64,000 nucleotides of DNA from Phycomyces blakesleeanus NRRL 1555(-) (Eukaryota; Mucoromycota; Mucoromycetes; Mucorales; Phycomycetaceae). This document shows, one piece after another, positions 24,341 through 39,800 of this stretch. Within the stretch, counting starts at the first letter, position 1. Each line of letters opens with the position of its first letter. The notes beneath the pieces are model-generated. The model searched no databases. It was not told the DNA's origin and worked only from the letters and a program-made list of their open reading frames with translations. The translations under genes were made by a program, and so were the position numbers. The stretch is from NCBI RefSeq assembly GCF_001638985.1, contig NW_017265162.1, positions 434,001-498,000 of the forward strand, in the 5' to 3' direction.

Positions 24341-25123
24341 TCAGAACAATTACAATGAGTGTGTGTTATTGATATAACTCTTTAACACACCCTTACAGGT
24401 AGATTTAGCGATCATTTAATAGATTCATTCCATTTCTCTGATTTCAATTTTTATTTTTATTTTATCTAAAATAGGTAAGCAAACTTTTTAAACTACTACT
24501 GTAATTCGTCCAAAAAAAATTAACATCATCTAACCTAATTGTGCGCCTTGTATAGTGTGTTTTACTGTAAGAAATCTTTACGGAATCGCACGAACCAATG
24601 GGAAGTGTACCTGACAAATTGTCTCAAACAAATGAAGAAGAAAAAGGCAAAAATAACAAATAACAACAACAACAACAACAACAACAACAAAATTATCATA
24701 ATTCTTAAGATTACTAATAAATCTTATTATTACTGTTATTACTGCTATTATTATATTATTATTGTTATTATTGTTTTTGGTAAAATATGTATTTAGAAAT
24801 TATATTCAAAATAAGCATTTGAGATACATTATTCACAAGAAAAAGAAAAGAAACGAAAAGAAAGTGAAATATCAATAAACTACTTCTTTAGATATTAATG
24901 TAAAGAAGTGTGTAGATTAAATAATTGAATAATTAAATAAAATAAAAAAGTAAGAAAATAAAATAAAAATAAAAATAAAAATAAAATTGTGTTGACCTTT
25001 ACGCTAGCTTGATATACATTTGTGGTTCCTGACCCAGGATGGTGGATCAGTGTAGCCATTAGGAGAGCGGCTGTAGCTAGTCATGTGATCTTTACCCGAC
25101 TTTGCTCACGCGCCATTCTTCTC

Positions 25124-25168
<45 letters not shown>

Positions 25169-25223
25169 CTTTGCTTTTCTTCTCCTTCTTATCAGACTAG
25201 TCGTCCATTCTTCCGAGAATCCC
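24341..25223. other. Promoter/leader region of the MAPKKK gene
   Basis: AT-rich with (CAA)n at about 24664-24690 and (AAAAT)n near 24960-24985. A (TC)n run at about 25127-25164 lies 60 bases before the start codon. The TC tract is probably in the core promoter or 5' leader. Confidence 0.45.
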
Positions 25224-28200
25224 ATGAAGACCCCTGTAAGGACAGTTCGGTGGATCGAAGGCGACAATTCAACACAAAATACCGAAACTCAGAGCAATTC
25301 CCAAATCCCCTCTGGAAGAGATCCCTTGCAATCTTACCTTTCAGTCCACAATCATCCATCAGCTCCAATCACTCCAGAGATGACAGTCGACGATGACTTG
25401 GAAGCCGACGAAAATGAAAATGAAAAACGGTCTAACCCAGCTTGGCCATTTGTATTTCCCCACAATTTTGCATTGACCCCACCCACTGTATCTTTAGATT
25501 CTCGTCTAGATGACGATGAAGGTGCTGAAGACAGTGATTATGATTACGACGACGAAGACGAAGACGAAGACGAAAATGCATTCAACCAACTCTACGCCCG
25601 CAATAAGTCTCTTTCCACTGCTCCACCCGAGATTGTTCATGAGCGTTTAGAATGGCAACAAATGCTTCAATCTGTCTTGATGGGCGAAGTTATAAAATCT
25701 GAAAAGAAAAGACTCTTGAGCACAGACCAATTCCAACTCCAGAAACCAATCGAAGAAATATGGCTCTCCTTGAGAGCTCTTTTACGTAACCGTGGAATCA
25801 ACGAAGAACAGAAATATTTACAGGAGAGCAGAAAAGAGATTGACAGTGTGATCGATAGGGTAAACAAGTTTAAGGTTGATGACACAAGTGACCAATCGCC
25901 ACTAGTCCAAGTAGCAGAAACTCTTAAAAGCGTCGATCGTATGGAGTCTTTATACGCTACCCGAGCCGACACAATGGCAGCACATCCCAAATATGGAGAA
26001 CCAGCTTTTCAAGTAAGGCTCGATGCTCTAAATGCCTGGTATACCATTACCCGTAGTCTTCAGATGCAACTCAAGATCCTCAGGGACTGGACAGGCTCAG
26101 AAGACCTTCAGATCGCAAGAAAACAAGTTGATCTCGACGACACATCTCCAATGTCTTCCTTCCTTCATGTCAGACGTCACAATGATCCATCTTTTCTTGA
26201 GCGTATCTTAAAGGAGTCTGCTCTTCAAGACACTTTTGACAAACGTACCTTATCTGCCCTTAATTGTCTTTTGTTGAAATCAAAACAAACAATGGTAGAG
26301 AATAGCAGTCTTTTCCAGGAAATGAACATGCCGCCATTTATTGCCCAGTTACGTCAACTTGCCCATTTTCCTATTTCGCTCGTAGAAGAAGCCCTCAAAC
26401 TACGCCTGGAATACAAAGACCGTCTCAGCGAAACTCCAAGTCAAATGGTAGATGCGATGATGGAAGATTATCGTGGACTACTCGCACTCGCATGTCGAGT
26501 CAAGCGCCAACATGAGGAACTTATATCTCCTGCTCCAGGGTGGGAGTTTAAGGACTCTGAGTGTCTTGATTTAGCATATAACAATGTTCTTATGGAATCG
26601 CTTCGATTCTACTTCAAACTTATTGCCTGGAAACTCGACATTGAAAAGGAAAATAGTCTGAGGATTTGTGAAGTTATGGAGAAGGAATGGGAGTTTCTTT
26701 TGAGTACGATTTGCTGTGTCGTTAATGAAGCCTTTGATGAGTGCGCTGAACATTTCTGGTAAGTATTCAATTACAAAAAAAACGTGTGTTTCATGTCTCA
26801 GTCATGAGAAAGAATCTTATTTTCAATAGCCATTTGACAGAACGTCAGTTGGCTGATGTGATGGAGGACTACATCACAAGCCTTGAGGCTCCACTCGAAA
26901 CTCTCGATAATGGCGTCGAATCTGGCTACACAAAAATTCTGCACACTATGCGTATGCGTGCTAGAAAACTCCTCCAGTTTTCAAAGCAAGTATCTAAAAA
27001 AAATTAATGGTGTGGATAATCAAATAGATGGCTTGTTCTGACTGTTTTTATAGATTTTTTATGAGCCAGTTCGAGAATTCTGCAGAGTACTTGGTCGAGA
27101 CTGAGAGCTCTGATGATTTTTCTCATTGTCTTGTAAGCACTGGGCATTTCCTTGCTTATACAGGCACTTTTGAGGAAGATCGAGTATATGTAATTGCTTC
27201 TCCATCCCTTTATGGCCGCGAGCACCAGATTCAACCCATTTTACATTCTCAGTTTTCCCACGAAAAAAGTCCTTTAGGAACCCCAGGACCCGGGATGAAT
27301 AAGTTAACAGAAGAGTTTGGAGATTACATAATTCTCTTGTCCCCTTGGCAAAATATCATTTGGACTGGAGAGATCGTCAATGTCCCTATCCCATCTATTC
27401 CGGTTGGTCTCAAAGCACGTCGTGCACGGTTGATTACAGGAGATGCCAGATTCTTAAGTATTGCCAAGACATCCTTTGGAGAAGCTGTCAAGACCTCTGG
27501 AGTCCAGGTTATTCATGAACAGCGAGCACATCTTCCAAAACTCAATAGACAGTTGGCCAAAATCAAGTCAACCGTATTTAAACTTGCTCAAGTTACTATT
27601 TCGAGCGTGTGCACCATCAGACAAAAAACTCTATCATTTGGATGTCAAGAATTAATTGAAGAGTGTTTTAGCTTTGCAAGTGATTTTGGCGTCCGAAGTG
27701 CAAAGTTTCTTGACATGTCAGCTCGCCTTCAGCTGGATCTCAAACTAGTTCAGTTAGCTAACAGCTGGATTTGCTTTATTACTGACGACTGTATACCGAC
27801 AGACCGTAAAACTTTCAGATGGGCTGTGGCTGCTCTTGAGTTTGGTCATTTTATGACTCGTGGTGCAAGCATTCTGTCTCTGAATGAAAATGAATTCGCT
27901 ACTCTTCAAAGCAAGGTTGCGCACTGCATTGCACTACTTATATCCCACTTTGATGTACTTGGCACTAGATGGACACATGAACTCAAAGAAGAACAGCAAA
28001 GGAAACGAGGTGCAGCTACGAAACGGACATCGTATAGTATCAATAAACGAACAGATAGTAAAGAATCTATCATGACAAGCTCAACATTTGGATCTGCTGC
28101 CGACAACACAATGCTAGCCAACAGTGTTATTTATATCAGAGATGCGTGGATGCAAAAGATCATTGATATTGAAACAAAGCGAACAGAGAATGAGCAGGAA

Positions 28201-30006
28201 TGCAAACTTGTTGGTAAAGTCTTGGACGACCAAAAGCCTGAAGACCAGTCCCTTGTCTTTCTTGCACCATCATCCTCCAATCTCTCTTTCAGGTGGCAGC
28301 AAGGACGGTTTATCGGCGCAGGCACCTTTGGATCAGTTTATCTTGCGATTAATCTCGATACATCCAGTGTAATGGCTGTTAAAGAGATCAGGTTCCCTGA
28401 CTCTAGTTCACTTTCGGCACTCCACAAGGCAATTAAAGAAGAAATGAAGGTGATGGAAATGCTAAACCATCGAAATATTGTACAATATTATGGAATGGTA
28501 AGCTGTTTGTTATCTAAAATGTGATACAGGTACTAATATTCAAATAGGAAGTACATCGTGATAGAGTTTTCATATTTATGGAATATTGTGAGAACGGAAG
28601 TTTAGGCACTCTTCTAGAAAATGGTGGTCGTATCGAAGATGAGCTATATATTGTCAGTTATGCCCACCAGCTGCTTAGTGGACTGGCATATTTGCATGGA
28701 AACAATGTAGTCCATCGTGATATAAAGCCTGATAGTAAGTCTGGTGTTACAATAAGAGAATATGAATTATGTGAACTCACGGATTTTTTACTATTAGATA
28801 TTCTTATAGATTACCAAGGCCAATTAAAGCTGACTGATTTTGGTGCTTCCAAGATTCTTGCCCAAGGACAAAAGACAATGGGAAAGACTACAGTAAACAT
28901 GAATGCGAATAGTTTAGCTGGTACTCCTATGTACATGGTAAGAAATCATGTACACCCATCCCGCTTCTATATTAAATATGGCTTTCATTCACTAATTTTT
29001 TTATTTTTATGTTTTTTTTTTAAAAAAAAAGGCACCCGAGGTTATTACAGGTGGTGATACTGGTCGTAAAGGATCTATGGATATTTGGTCTCTTGGATGC
29101 TGTATCGTACAAATGGCAACTGGCCGACGCCCTTGGAGCACATTAGAAAACGAATGGTCTGTCATGTATCATGTCGTTACTGGTCATCCGCCTTTGCCGG
29201 ATGTATCCCAATTATCTACCCTTGGTATTGATTTTCTGAAAAAGTGTTTTACTCGTAACCCAAATAAGCGCCCTTCTGCTGACGAGCTACTCTCTCACCC
29301 ATGGATTGTTGAATATCTCGACACAAATAATGGAGAAGACCAGCAACTTCCGGAAGACGAATACGTAGACAACATAGGCACTGGACATTCAATGCACAAC
29401 TCTGTGGATGTCTTTGAACGCCAGATGAGCGATAATGGACTACAGCGCTCCATTAAATCAATACACACATTCTCTGAGCCTGTCCTTGTCAGAAGTATCC
29501 TTAACACATTTTCAGGGGACCTCATCAGTGGTACTGAGATGACTACAGAAGAGGCACAGTCCTACTTTAGAACCCTTGCAGATGTATCCGAAGTTAGCGA
29601 AGACCCGATCATTAGCTCAAATCGTTCTGTTGATTCATTCCCTCGATCCTTACCGCGCTCCATCAGTAGCACTGGGATTACTGCAGAAGACACGCAATCT
29701 TACTTTAGGAAACTTACAGATGTATCCGAAACTAGTGAAGAACCAATTATTAGCTCTAATCGTTCTGTTGATTCATTCCCTCGCTCCTTACCACGCTCCA
29801 TCAATAGCACGGGAATTACTGCAGAAGACACACAATCATACTTTAGGGAATTTGCAGATGTATCCGAAGCTAGTGCAGAACCGATTATTAGCTCAAATCG
29901 TTCTGTCGACTCATTCCCTGGATCCTTACCACGCTCCGTCGGTGGTAGTTTAAGAAGTCTAGGCGATGAAGATGATATCTTCAACAGACCTCTTTCCCCG
30001 ACGTGA
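25224..30006 (+). CDS. MAP kinase kinase kinase, Ssk2/Ssk22/Wis4 type
   Basis: Exons 25224-26758, 26830-26985, 27054-28497, 28548-28734, 28798-28937 and 29032-30006 give 1478 residues. The long N-terminal region contains the conserved ERLEWQQMLQSVLMGEV segment typical of Ssk2/Wis4/Win1 kinases after an acidic stretch. The kinase domain (about 975-1255) has the Gly loop GRFIGAGTFGSVY, VAIK-type MAVKEIRFP, HRDIKP split across exons 4 and 5, DFGASK and the GTPMYM|APEV activation segment. Such kinases phosphorylate a Pbs2-type MAPKK in the osmotic/stress (HOG/Sty1) pathway. The second intron appears to use a GC donor (GCAAGT at 26986), because the nearby GT donor would break frame. The tail after the kinase carries about three 46-residue repeats. 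Length is normal for the family. Confidence 0.93.
29530..29950 (+). repeat. Three in-frame ~138-base repeats in the MAPKKK tail
   Basis: Each copy encodes about 46 residues with the shared core EDTQSYFRKLTDVSE followed by PIISSNRSVDSFPRSLPRS. Copies 2 and 3 are the most alike at both DNA and protein level. They lie just C-terminal to the kinase domain and keep frame, so copy number can change without truncating the protein. Confidence 0.85.
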
Positions 30007-32023
30007 TAAATCAAGAAAAAAAATCAAGGCCAAAAAAAAGATATCGAGAAAAAAAAACAAGAAACCTCATAAGCGTCAAGACTTATGTACTTTTCTTTAC
30101 CTGTACAGCGGACACTTTGCCATCGAATATTACTCAATCTCGGCATCATATATTATTTTCTTGTCCTCAACACATACTTGAGCTGTTTCGTCCTTTTGAT
30201 ATTATTGCATTCTCCTAACCCAATATTGTACTCTCTATCTCTCTCTCTGTTTCTCTCCCTCTGTTTCTCTCTCTGTTTCTCTCGTGCCATACTTTCTACT
30301 ATCTTTTAATGTACTGTAAATGAACATTTATAACATTTCAATTTAGTTTTATACAACAGTAATAATATATATTTGTATTGACCCAAGAGTAAATAAATTA
30401 ACTGTCTACAGAATATTTACAACACCAAGAATGAACATCATATATATATAAGATCATTTCCATCTGTTACTTTGATATTTACTTTGCTTTACGTTTATTT
30501 TATATATATATATATATATAGGAGAGACATTAACTTCTGAAAGTTATTCTTCTTTTGCTCCTTATATGAAAAAGTTATACACTTATGACTGTAATGCCCT
30601 TTAGTTTTTTTTTAAAATTTAGACAACCTTTATTCTCTAGAAAAAGCCAATACACTACCTTGTGGTCTGTTTTAAACCTAAAGACGAACAATGCACTTGG
30701 CCACATCTCTCGTAGCATACGAATCTGAGGCTTACAGGTAGACTATTCCTTTAGAGAACCATGTATTTAATTCCCTGCTCTCAACGCATTAACAATCACA
30801 CTAAAGAAGGTTAGCCTTAACCTTTTGTTAACCGCATAAATTATTAACATATTGAACCTGCCTCCGCGGTTCTTCACTAAGAGCATCTTTAGTAGTATCT
30901 TTTAAATTCCGTTTTTTCCTTAATTAAAGGCTATTAGAAAAATCATCTTCAGCAGTAGCATTTCTAACAGCAGGTATCTTATTGCCCCATTATTTTTATG
31001 ACCTTAAGTATGGAGACACATGCTCAATTCTAAAACAATGATTTTGCGTTTTAATTGTTTTTTTTAAATCGAATAATATTATATAACAACGCTTAGAAAA
31101 ACCTCCGAAAATTATAATACTACAAAGTTGATTATCTTTAAAGCATTTAGCTCGTATTTTTTTATATTATAGATTAGTGGCAAAGGTAAATGTCTAATAA
31201 AATGGTCCTAGAAATAAAAAGATGAATAAAATTACTAGTGAAAAAGACTATATTTGATCGTGTAATATTCAAATGTTCATTTTTTAATGTACCTGAGATT
31301 TGACCCTCCATTTTTGGACCGTGTTCAAGCGTTTGTGTGGCTTGTCAACGTTTAATATATTGAAATGGGAGATGCCTCTGTTGTGGATGGTCTAATGCCA
31401 TTTACGGAAAGTAAAAGCCGTCACTGCTCCCATAGATCTTCCATAGTACTAAATTCAAACTCGCCGTAGGAGGAAATAAGGAGATGTCTTATTCAAACTC
31501 TTCGTAGGAGAAAATAAAGATACTTATTTATTAGGAAGAATGCTGGCTTTATTGAGATGTATTTCGTAGTGGCAATATATGGTAGAGTCCAAAAAGGCTT
31601 ATGTCATATCATTCTATCAGTGACCCTCGTCACAGTACAACATGATAAATTTCAGAAGTTCCATCTATTTCAATCTTCTATTTTATTGGTCGTAATGTTA
31701 TAGAGTACCAAGACTTTGCACTACCCGGTTGTTGGATTTATCTTACTCTATTAATTAATTTGCTCAAGAAAATATGATGTGTGAGAATGTTCCGCTTGAA
31801 TATTTACACGACTTTGATAATAATCTTGTTTGAATTTGGGCAAATCCAGTCTTTGTATTTTAAAGGAAAAAATTATGAATATATAAATCTATAGTATTAA
31901 CATCTATATTTTTATGTTGGCTTTGATCACTCTAAACCAAGCCGGCTTGGAATTATTGTTTTTGGGTTTCTTGCTTTTTTTGGTCGAAATGTGATGGGGA
32001 TATGTAGTTTTGGTGTGTCCTCT
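30007..32023. other. Convergent spacer between MAPKKK and mitochondrial Hsp70
   Basis: Begins with the kinase 3' UTR (CT-rich, 30230-30290). It also holds a TA run near 30502-30520 and a near-duplicate of about 35 bases at 31452 and 31490 (core TTCAAACTC, CGTAGGAG). No coding or RNA gene is supported across about 2 kb. Confidence 0.45.
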
Positions 32024-34390
<2,367 letters not shown>

Positions 34391-34716
34391 GGTGTAAGAG
34401 GAAGAGGTGAAGCAAAGAAACTTGACAAGACAAGTATTAAATTGCCGGGGTAGCCCGCCTAACGGGAACGTCTGAGTATTCATTGAATCAGCGCGCCGTC
34501 GAAAAATTTTCCGTTCAAACGGCTGAGTCATAGACAAAAACCAACTCTGTCCATTCAATCGTCATTGCCTCTTTTTTTTGTCTGGCTTCAAAACCCTCCA
34601 TTTGTTTCCCACAACTGTAACAATAAAAATAAAAAAGGCTGTAGGTAATTTTATGAATTGAACAAAACAATATGTAAAATGAAGTATAGAAAAAAAATAG
34701 TATAAGTGATTTTAAT
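34391..34716. other. Hsp70 promoter / PNP 3' end
   Basis: Short spacer upstream of the Hsp70 start on the minus strand and downstream of the phosphorylase stop. GAA/TTC-like blocks occur around 34500-34517 and could be part of a heat-shock element, but the spacing is not a clean match. Confidence 0.3.
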
Positions 34717-35734
34717 TTAGATAAGATCAGCAAACTTCTTGACCAATTTCTGAAGGTCAACAGCTCTCAGGGCACTGGTCTCCAGAACTTCTTCATGGTT
34801 AGCCTTATAGCCCTCAATGTCAATCTCGGTATCCTCCTCGGTAGACAATCCCAACTCGACTAGAACCTCCTTCTTAGCATCCTTTCCGCGTGCAACTACC
34901 ACAGCGTTGGTAACCAAACTGATACCGAGAACCTTTATACCACAGTGGCGGGCAACGATGGCTTCGGGCACAGTCGACATACCTACCACATCAGCACCAA
35001 TTGAAGCCAAGTAACGGGCCTCGACACGGGTCTCATAACTAGGACCAGCCACGAATGCATAGACACCTTCACGGATATCATCTTGCTTGATGCCAATCTC
35101 GAGGGCAGCCTTGAAGGCAATCTTACGGAGATTGTAGGTATAGGTGTCCGAAACAGGGGGGAAACGAGGACCAAAGGAATCAAAGTTATGCCCGATCAAA
35201 GGGTTGTTTCCGGCCAGACCAGGCAAGGACAGATGGTCATTGAGGATCATAAGATCACCAACCTTGTGTTCAGGGTTGAGGGATCCGCAAGCATTGGTCA
35301 CAACTAAGGTCTCTACACCCAACAGCTTCATCACGCGCACGGGTAAGGTGCACTGCTGAAGATTGTGTCCCTCGTAAAAGTGGAATCGACCACACATGAA
35401 TACGGTTGGTTTACGGGACTCTCCCAGGTGTCCAAATACCAATTTACCCGCATGACCCACAACTACCAACAAAAAGAACAGAGACGAAAACCTGTGTCTT
35501 AGCTGCAAGATTCCTTATCTCGAGGATTTAATCACTATAATTACCAGTGCTAGAGACAAAGCCGGGAATTGTCTCATATGGGAACTCAACCTTGGTTGAT
35601 TGGTCAATTGTGTCAACCAAACCGCCGAGTCCGGAACCACAAATGATACCAAATTTAACGGTCTGAAACTCTTTGGGAACCAAATTCTTCAGGTAATTGG
35701 CACTGGTTTCATAGGTTTCTTGGGTGATGGTCAT
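34717..35734 (-). CDS. PNP1: Purine nucleoside phosphorylase
   Basis: Two exons, 35545-35734 and 34717-35462, give 311 residues. It belongs to the trimeric PNP family, which cleaves inosine and guanosine with phosphate to base and ribose-1-phosphate in purine salvage. Visible motifs are CGSGLGGLVDTI near the N terminus (phosphate loop), VVGHAGKLVFGHLGE across the splice junction, FMCGRFHFYEGH (active-site RxHxYEG), TNACGSLNP and VVGMSTVPEAIVARHCG (substrate-site Met/Glu region). All key residues appear present and the length is normal. The start ATG at 35734 precedes the family's usual N-terminal helix. It lies 327 bases upstream of the Hsp70 start, on the same strand. Confidence 0.96.
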
Positions 35735-36485
35735 TGTGAGGAATGGAGATGGGTAGAGTAAAGAGACGAGAAAGAAAGAAAAAACAAGGTTTGTGGGTAA
35801 GAAGAAAGAGACGCGTTGACCCTTTTTGTGGTTTTGTGCTGTAACTCCCTATTTTATTTTGCTATATAAATAAAAAAATAGCTCCTGCGGAGCCATCAAA
35901 GGAGTGTCATTTGTACCTGTATATATGCGAGTATATGTGTGTGTGTGTTGCGTGTGACTTTTTGTGGCTGTCCAATGGCATGTCTATCATTAACAGGACA
36001 AGCGTTTATGGTCCTACAAATCAAGGTATCTGCATTCGACTGTCCTACTGATTATACATTACCACAGAATGTTAAGATAGCAGCTAGTCTGGGATAGCCC
36101 TCAAATATACCCACCGTGGACTTTTACTACTTTGAACATTAAGCACAATGTTAACCGCTAGAAAATACTAATTGCACTGAACTAAACATCAAAATAAAAG
36201 GTAAAAATAAAAGGCATGAAAGTTTTAATGTTTAATAAAAAAAAAGTATATTTTACTAGGTATTGTAATATGGCTTTCAAGGTTCCTAAAGATACGGCCA
36301 AAATATATATGCTTTTACACAAAAATAAGGTGTAGATTAATCAAAACAGCTGGATACATATTGTAGTGGCACAAACTTAGTAGCAGACATGGGTGCACTT
36401 TATTTTATTCTTATTCTTACTCTTTCTCTCTCTCTCTTCCTTCTTTATCACACATGTCTTTCTTATCAAATCACAATAAACAGCG
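35735..36485. other. PNP promoter region up to transposon edge
   Basis: AT-rich, with a (GT)n/TATA-like stretch near 35920-35950 and a CT tract (36418-36442) just before the transposon terminus. No gene seen. Confidence 0.4.
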
Positions 36486-36556
36486 ATCCTAGGGAGACGA
36501 CATTTTCAGGATGGGAGACGACGTTTTGACTTTACCGGACTAATTGATTGTGACTA
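36486..36556 (+). repeat. Left terminal repeat of the Mutator-like element
   Basis: Contains two tandem copies of the GGGAGACGACRTTTT unit, then TTTACCGGACTA. Matches the reverse complement of the right end once the inserted LTR is removed from the right end. Confidence 0.8.
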
Positions 36557-36803
36557 TCTGTCCGGGGCCCGATGTCTTCTCTCCAATCCTTCAGGGCAAA
36601 ACGGTGTGTCCTGAAATTCTTAATTCAATATTTGATTATAAAACCTTCTTTTCTATTATTTACTCATCTCGTAAGAACTTACTAATCAAATGTATTAGAG
36701 AATAATGTTTTTCTCGGAGATATCAAAGACATTACTTTGCTCATTGCAGATTAGCAATTAGAAATCATGATGTTAATAAGTACTTTCTAGAATTTACTTC
36801 AAT

Positions 36804-39800
36804 ATGAACCCTATCAATAAAGAAATCCGTTTTTTTAATGGAAAAGAACATTTTCCTGTCCAACAACCTCTCCCCATCCCACCAGTTAATGGTTATAATG
36901 ACGTGCAGCTGGCAATTGCAAAGATGCAAGAATATGCCCTCGCCAACAACTTCGCACTTGTCATCAAAGATGGTAAACCAACTCGAGTTTACTTGAAGTG
37001 TTCTAAGGGTGGTCACTATAAAAACACCCGAAAGATTGACGACAACGACCGTAAGAAAATTCCTTCTAGTGGAATGATTGGGTGCCCGTATCTCCTTAAG
37101 GTATCCTACAAGAAGGCAGCCAAAGGATATTTTCTCTTGAAGGCCACTCATGAGATCGAAGCCTTCCACAACCATCCCCTTGACGATGAATGTATGGAGT
37201 CTATTTTGAAGGGCAGACTCTCAAGAGTTACAACAGAAGATTCTATCATGATAACAAAGCTTATCGAGACAAATACCAAGACTCGTGAGATTCAAAAAGC
37301 AATCAATGACGAAGCATACCCTGGCCATAAGTTGTACGTTAAAGACATTGATAACATGAAGGCAGCATATGCTCGTGTTTCTGCTCCTACTCTTCAGGAT
37401 GATGGAACAAAGCTCATCAAAGCTATGGAGTCGAAGGGTTACCAAGTTCGCTATGAGACTAATAAGAGTGGGTGCCTCGAGAGAATCCTGTTTAGTCACC
37501 CCAAAATTTTGGAAAGAGCCCAGAAACTCTCCGAAGTTATGGTGGTGGATGCAACATACTCGACAAACAACTTGGGAATGCCTCTTATTTGCATCGAGGG
37601 TGTTCACAACCTTGGAGGGGAAACCTTAAAATCTTTTCCAATTGCATTTGCCTGGGTCTCCAATGAGCAAACCGGTTCTTACGTTTGGTTTTTGGAACAA
37701 ATCAAGGCACTTGTTTTTGAGAACAAGCAATCAACCACTCTGTTTGTAACAGACAAGTGTTCTGCTTTAATGAATGCACTTGACACTGTTTTCCCAGAAA
37801 ACAAGAAGCTTTTGTGCTACTGGCATATGCTGAACAGTTTGGAGAAAGCTTTCTCTGGGAAAACGAAGTCCGTAGCCGAGAAAGAAGAGCTTATGGATCA
37901 TGTAAGCCGCATGATCCATAGTAGAACTAAGGTGGAGTTCAACTTGGCTCTCCTAAAGTTTAACGACGCTTGTGCTGGGCTAGAAGTAGATGATGGCAAG
38001 GCCAGAGCACCGGCATCAACCTACTTCTCCGAAAGGTGGTTGAATTGCAAAGATAAGTGGGCAGGGTATATCACTAGCAAGCTTATGCATTTCGGGTGTA
38101 CCACCACTCAGCGAGTAGAAAGTGCTCATCAAGCTTTTAAGAGAGGCATCTCTGCTATTTCTTCTCTGGGGTTGGCCTTTGAGAGTGTGGCCAAATACAT
38201 TGAAAGGCTAGAGATGGATTTCCGAGCAACAAGGATAAGAGAAACGAACACGATCGATGTTCTTGTTGGACGAAACCAATGTCTCTCAAACCTCTTCATG
38301 AAGGTGTCAAAGCGAGCGTTGCTTGTACTTGACCAGGAGCTCCGTTTACCAGAAGATGATGAGAAGTGCTATTGCATGAACAAAGTCCAATATGGCCTAC
38401 CTTGTCACCATACCCTACCAGTAGAAAGGGATCTTAAAATCTCTGATCTACCAGATAGATGGGTTATTGATGCTAGAAAGGAAGACAAGGCATGGAATCA
38501 GTCAAATATGCAAGTTCCTGTCATCGAAAAACCCGAGGAGTGGATGAGTGAAATCATTAAGCTTGAAGCTTTATTCCGCTCTTGCGAAGGCAGCCAGCAA
38601 GTTGCTGATCTTTTAAAAAAAGTGAAAAAAGCTGTAAATGACTTTGATGGCAAAAATGGTCATTCTCCTATCAAACTGCAAGCGCCAGAGAACGTCAAGT
38701 ATCCAGGAAGACGCAAAGGCAGCAGACGTCCTAAATACTTGCCAAAGGACTTTGGTCGCCCAATGTGGAGAAAGACAAGTATCTTGGCTGGAACTGTAAG
38801 TTTCGTGATTTACTTATATTAAACATAGGACAAAACTAATTATCTTAATGGAATTATAGGCCGGGATTAAGGCAATGTACCGACGAAAGGTTACAAAGAT
38901 GGTTGAAAAGAGTTTATCTGGCCTTAAGGTCACAAGAAAACAAAACAAAAATATTAAAAAAATCAAAAAAGAGCCTCTCGACTCAGGTAAGATGCGTTTT
39001 TAATTTAAAATTTAATTGAGTTTATGAGAAGAACTCTTGTCTTATATATACACAACTTTCTTAGTCAATGCTACCAAAAACAAAACAAAACAAATTGAAA
39101 AGGAGCCTCTCGACCCAGGTAAAATGCGCTATTATTTTACAATGTGATTGAATTCATTAAAAGTAATCTAATACTAATACTAATATTCGTTTTAGTCGAT
39201 GCCACCAAAAACAAAACAAAACAAGTAAAACAATAGCCTCTCGACCTAGGTAATATTCTTTCTTATTTTACAGTGTAATTGAATCCATAAAGAGAAATAT
39301 CGTCTTATACTTATATACTTTTTAGTCGATGCCCCCCAAAAAAATGGGTTCAAAAGACCCGCCACCGCCTTAGAAGATTACCAGTATGATAATCGCACCT
39401 CTGTTGGCAAGAGGGTCAAATTCCAGCCCGGTTTTCCTGTCTCTCATGAGATAATCGATGATGTCAAGGGTGGGTTTAGCCCTACTGCTGACGGATGGTG
39501 TGGTTTTCGAGTCCTTGCCCACTTGATCTACAAAGATCAAAATAAGTTTCCACTTGTAAAAAGGGATATGCTAGCCGCCCTGCCGAAATACAAAACATTG
39601 TACGCAAATACTTTTGGCACTGACACAAGCCAACTAGAAAAAATTATTCAACATGGTTCTCAACTCGATTATAGCAACACCAGCAACACCAACACCAACA
39701 CCAACACCAACTTCATCCCAGTATGTTCAGATGCCAGTATGTGGTTTAACACACCCGACTGTGCTCAACTAGCTGCGGACACATATACACGACCAGTCTG

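Noticed and set aside
34495..34520. Heat-shock element upstream of mitochondrial Hsp70
   Set aside because: GAA and TTC blocks are present but not in the alternating 5-base spacing of a clean element.
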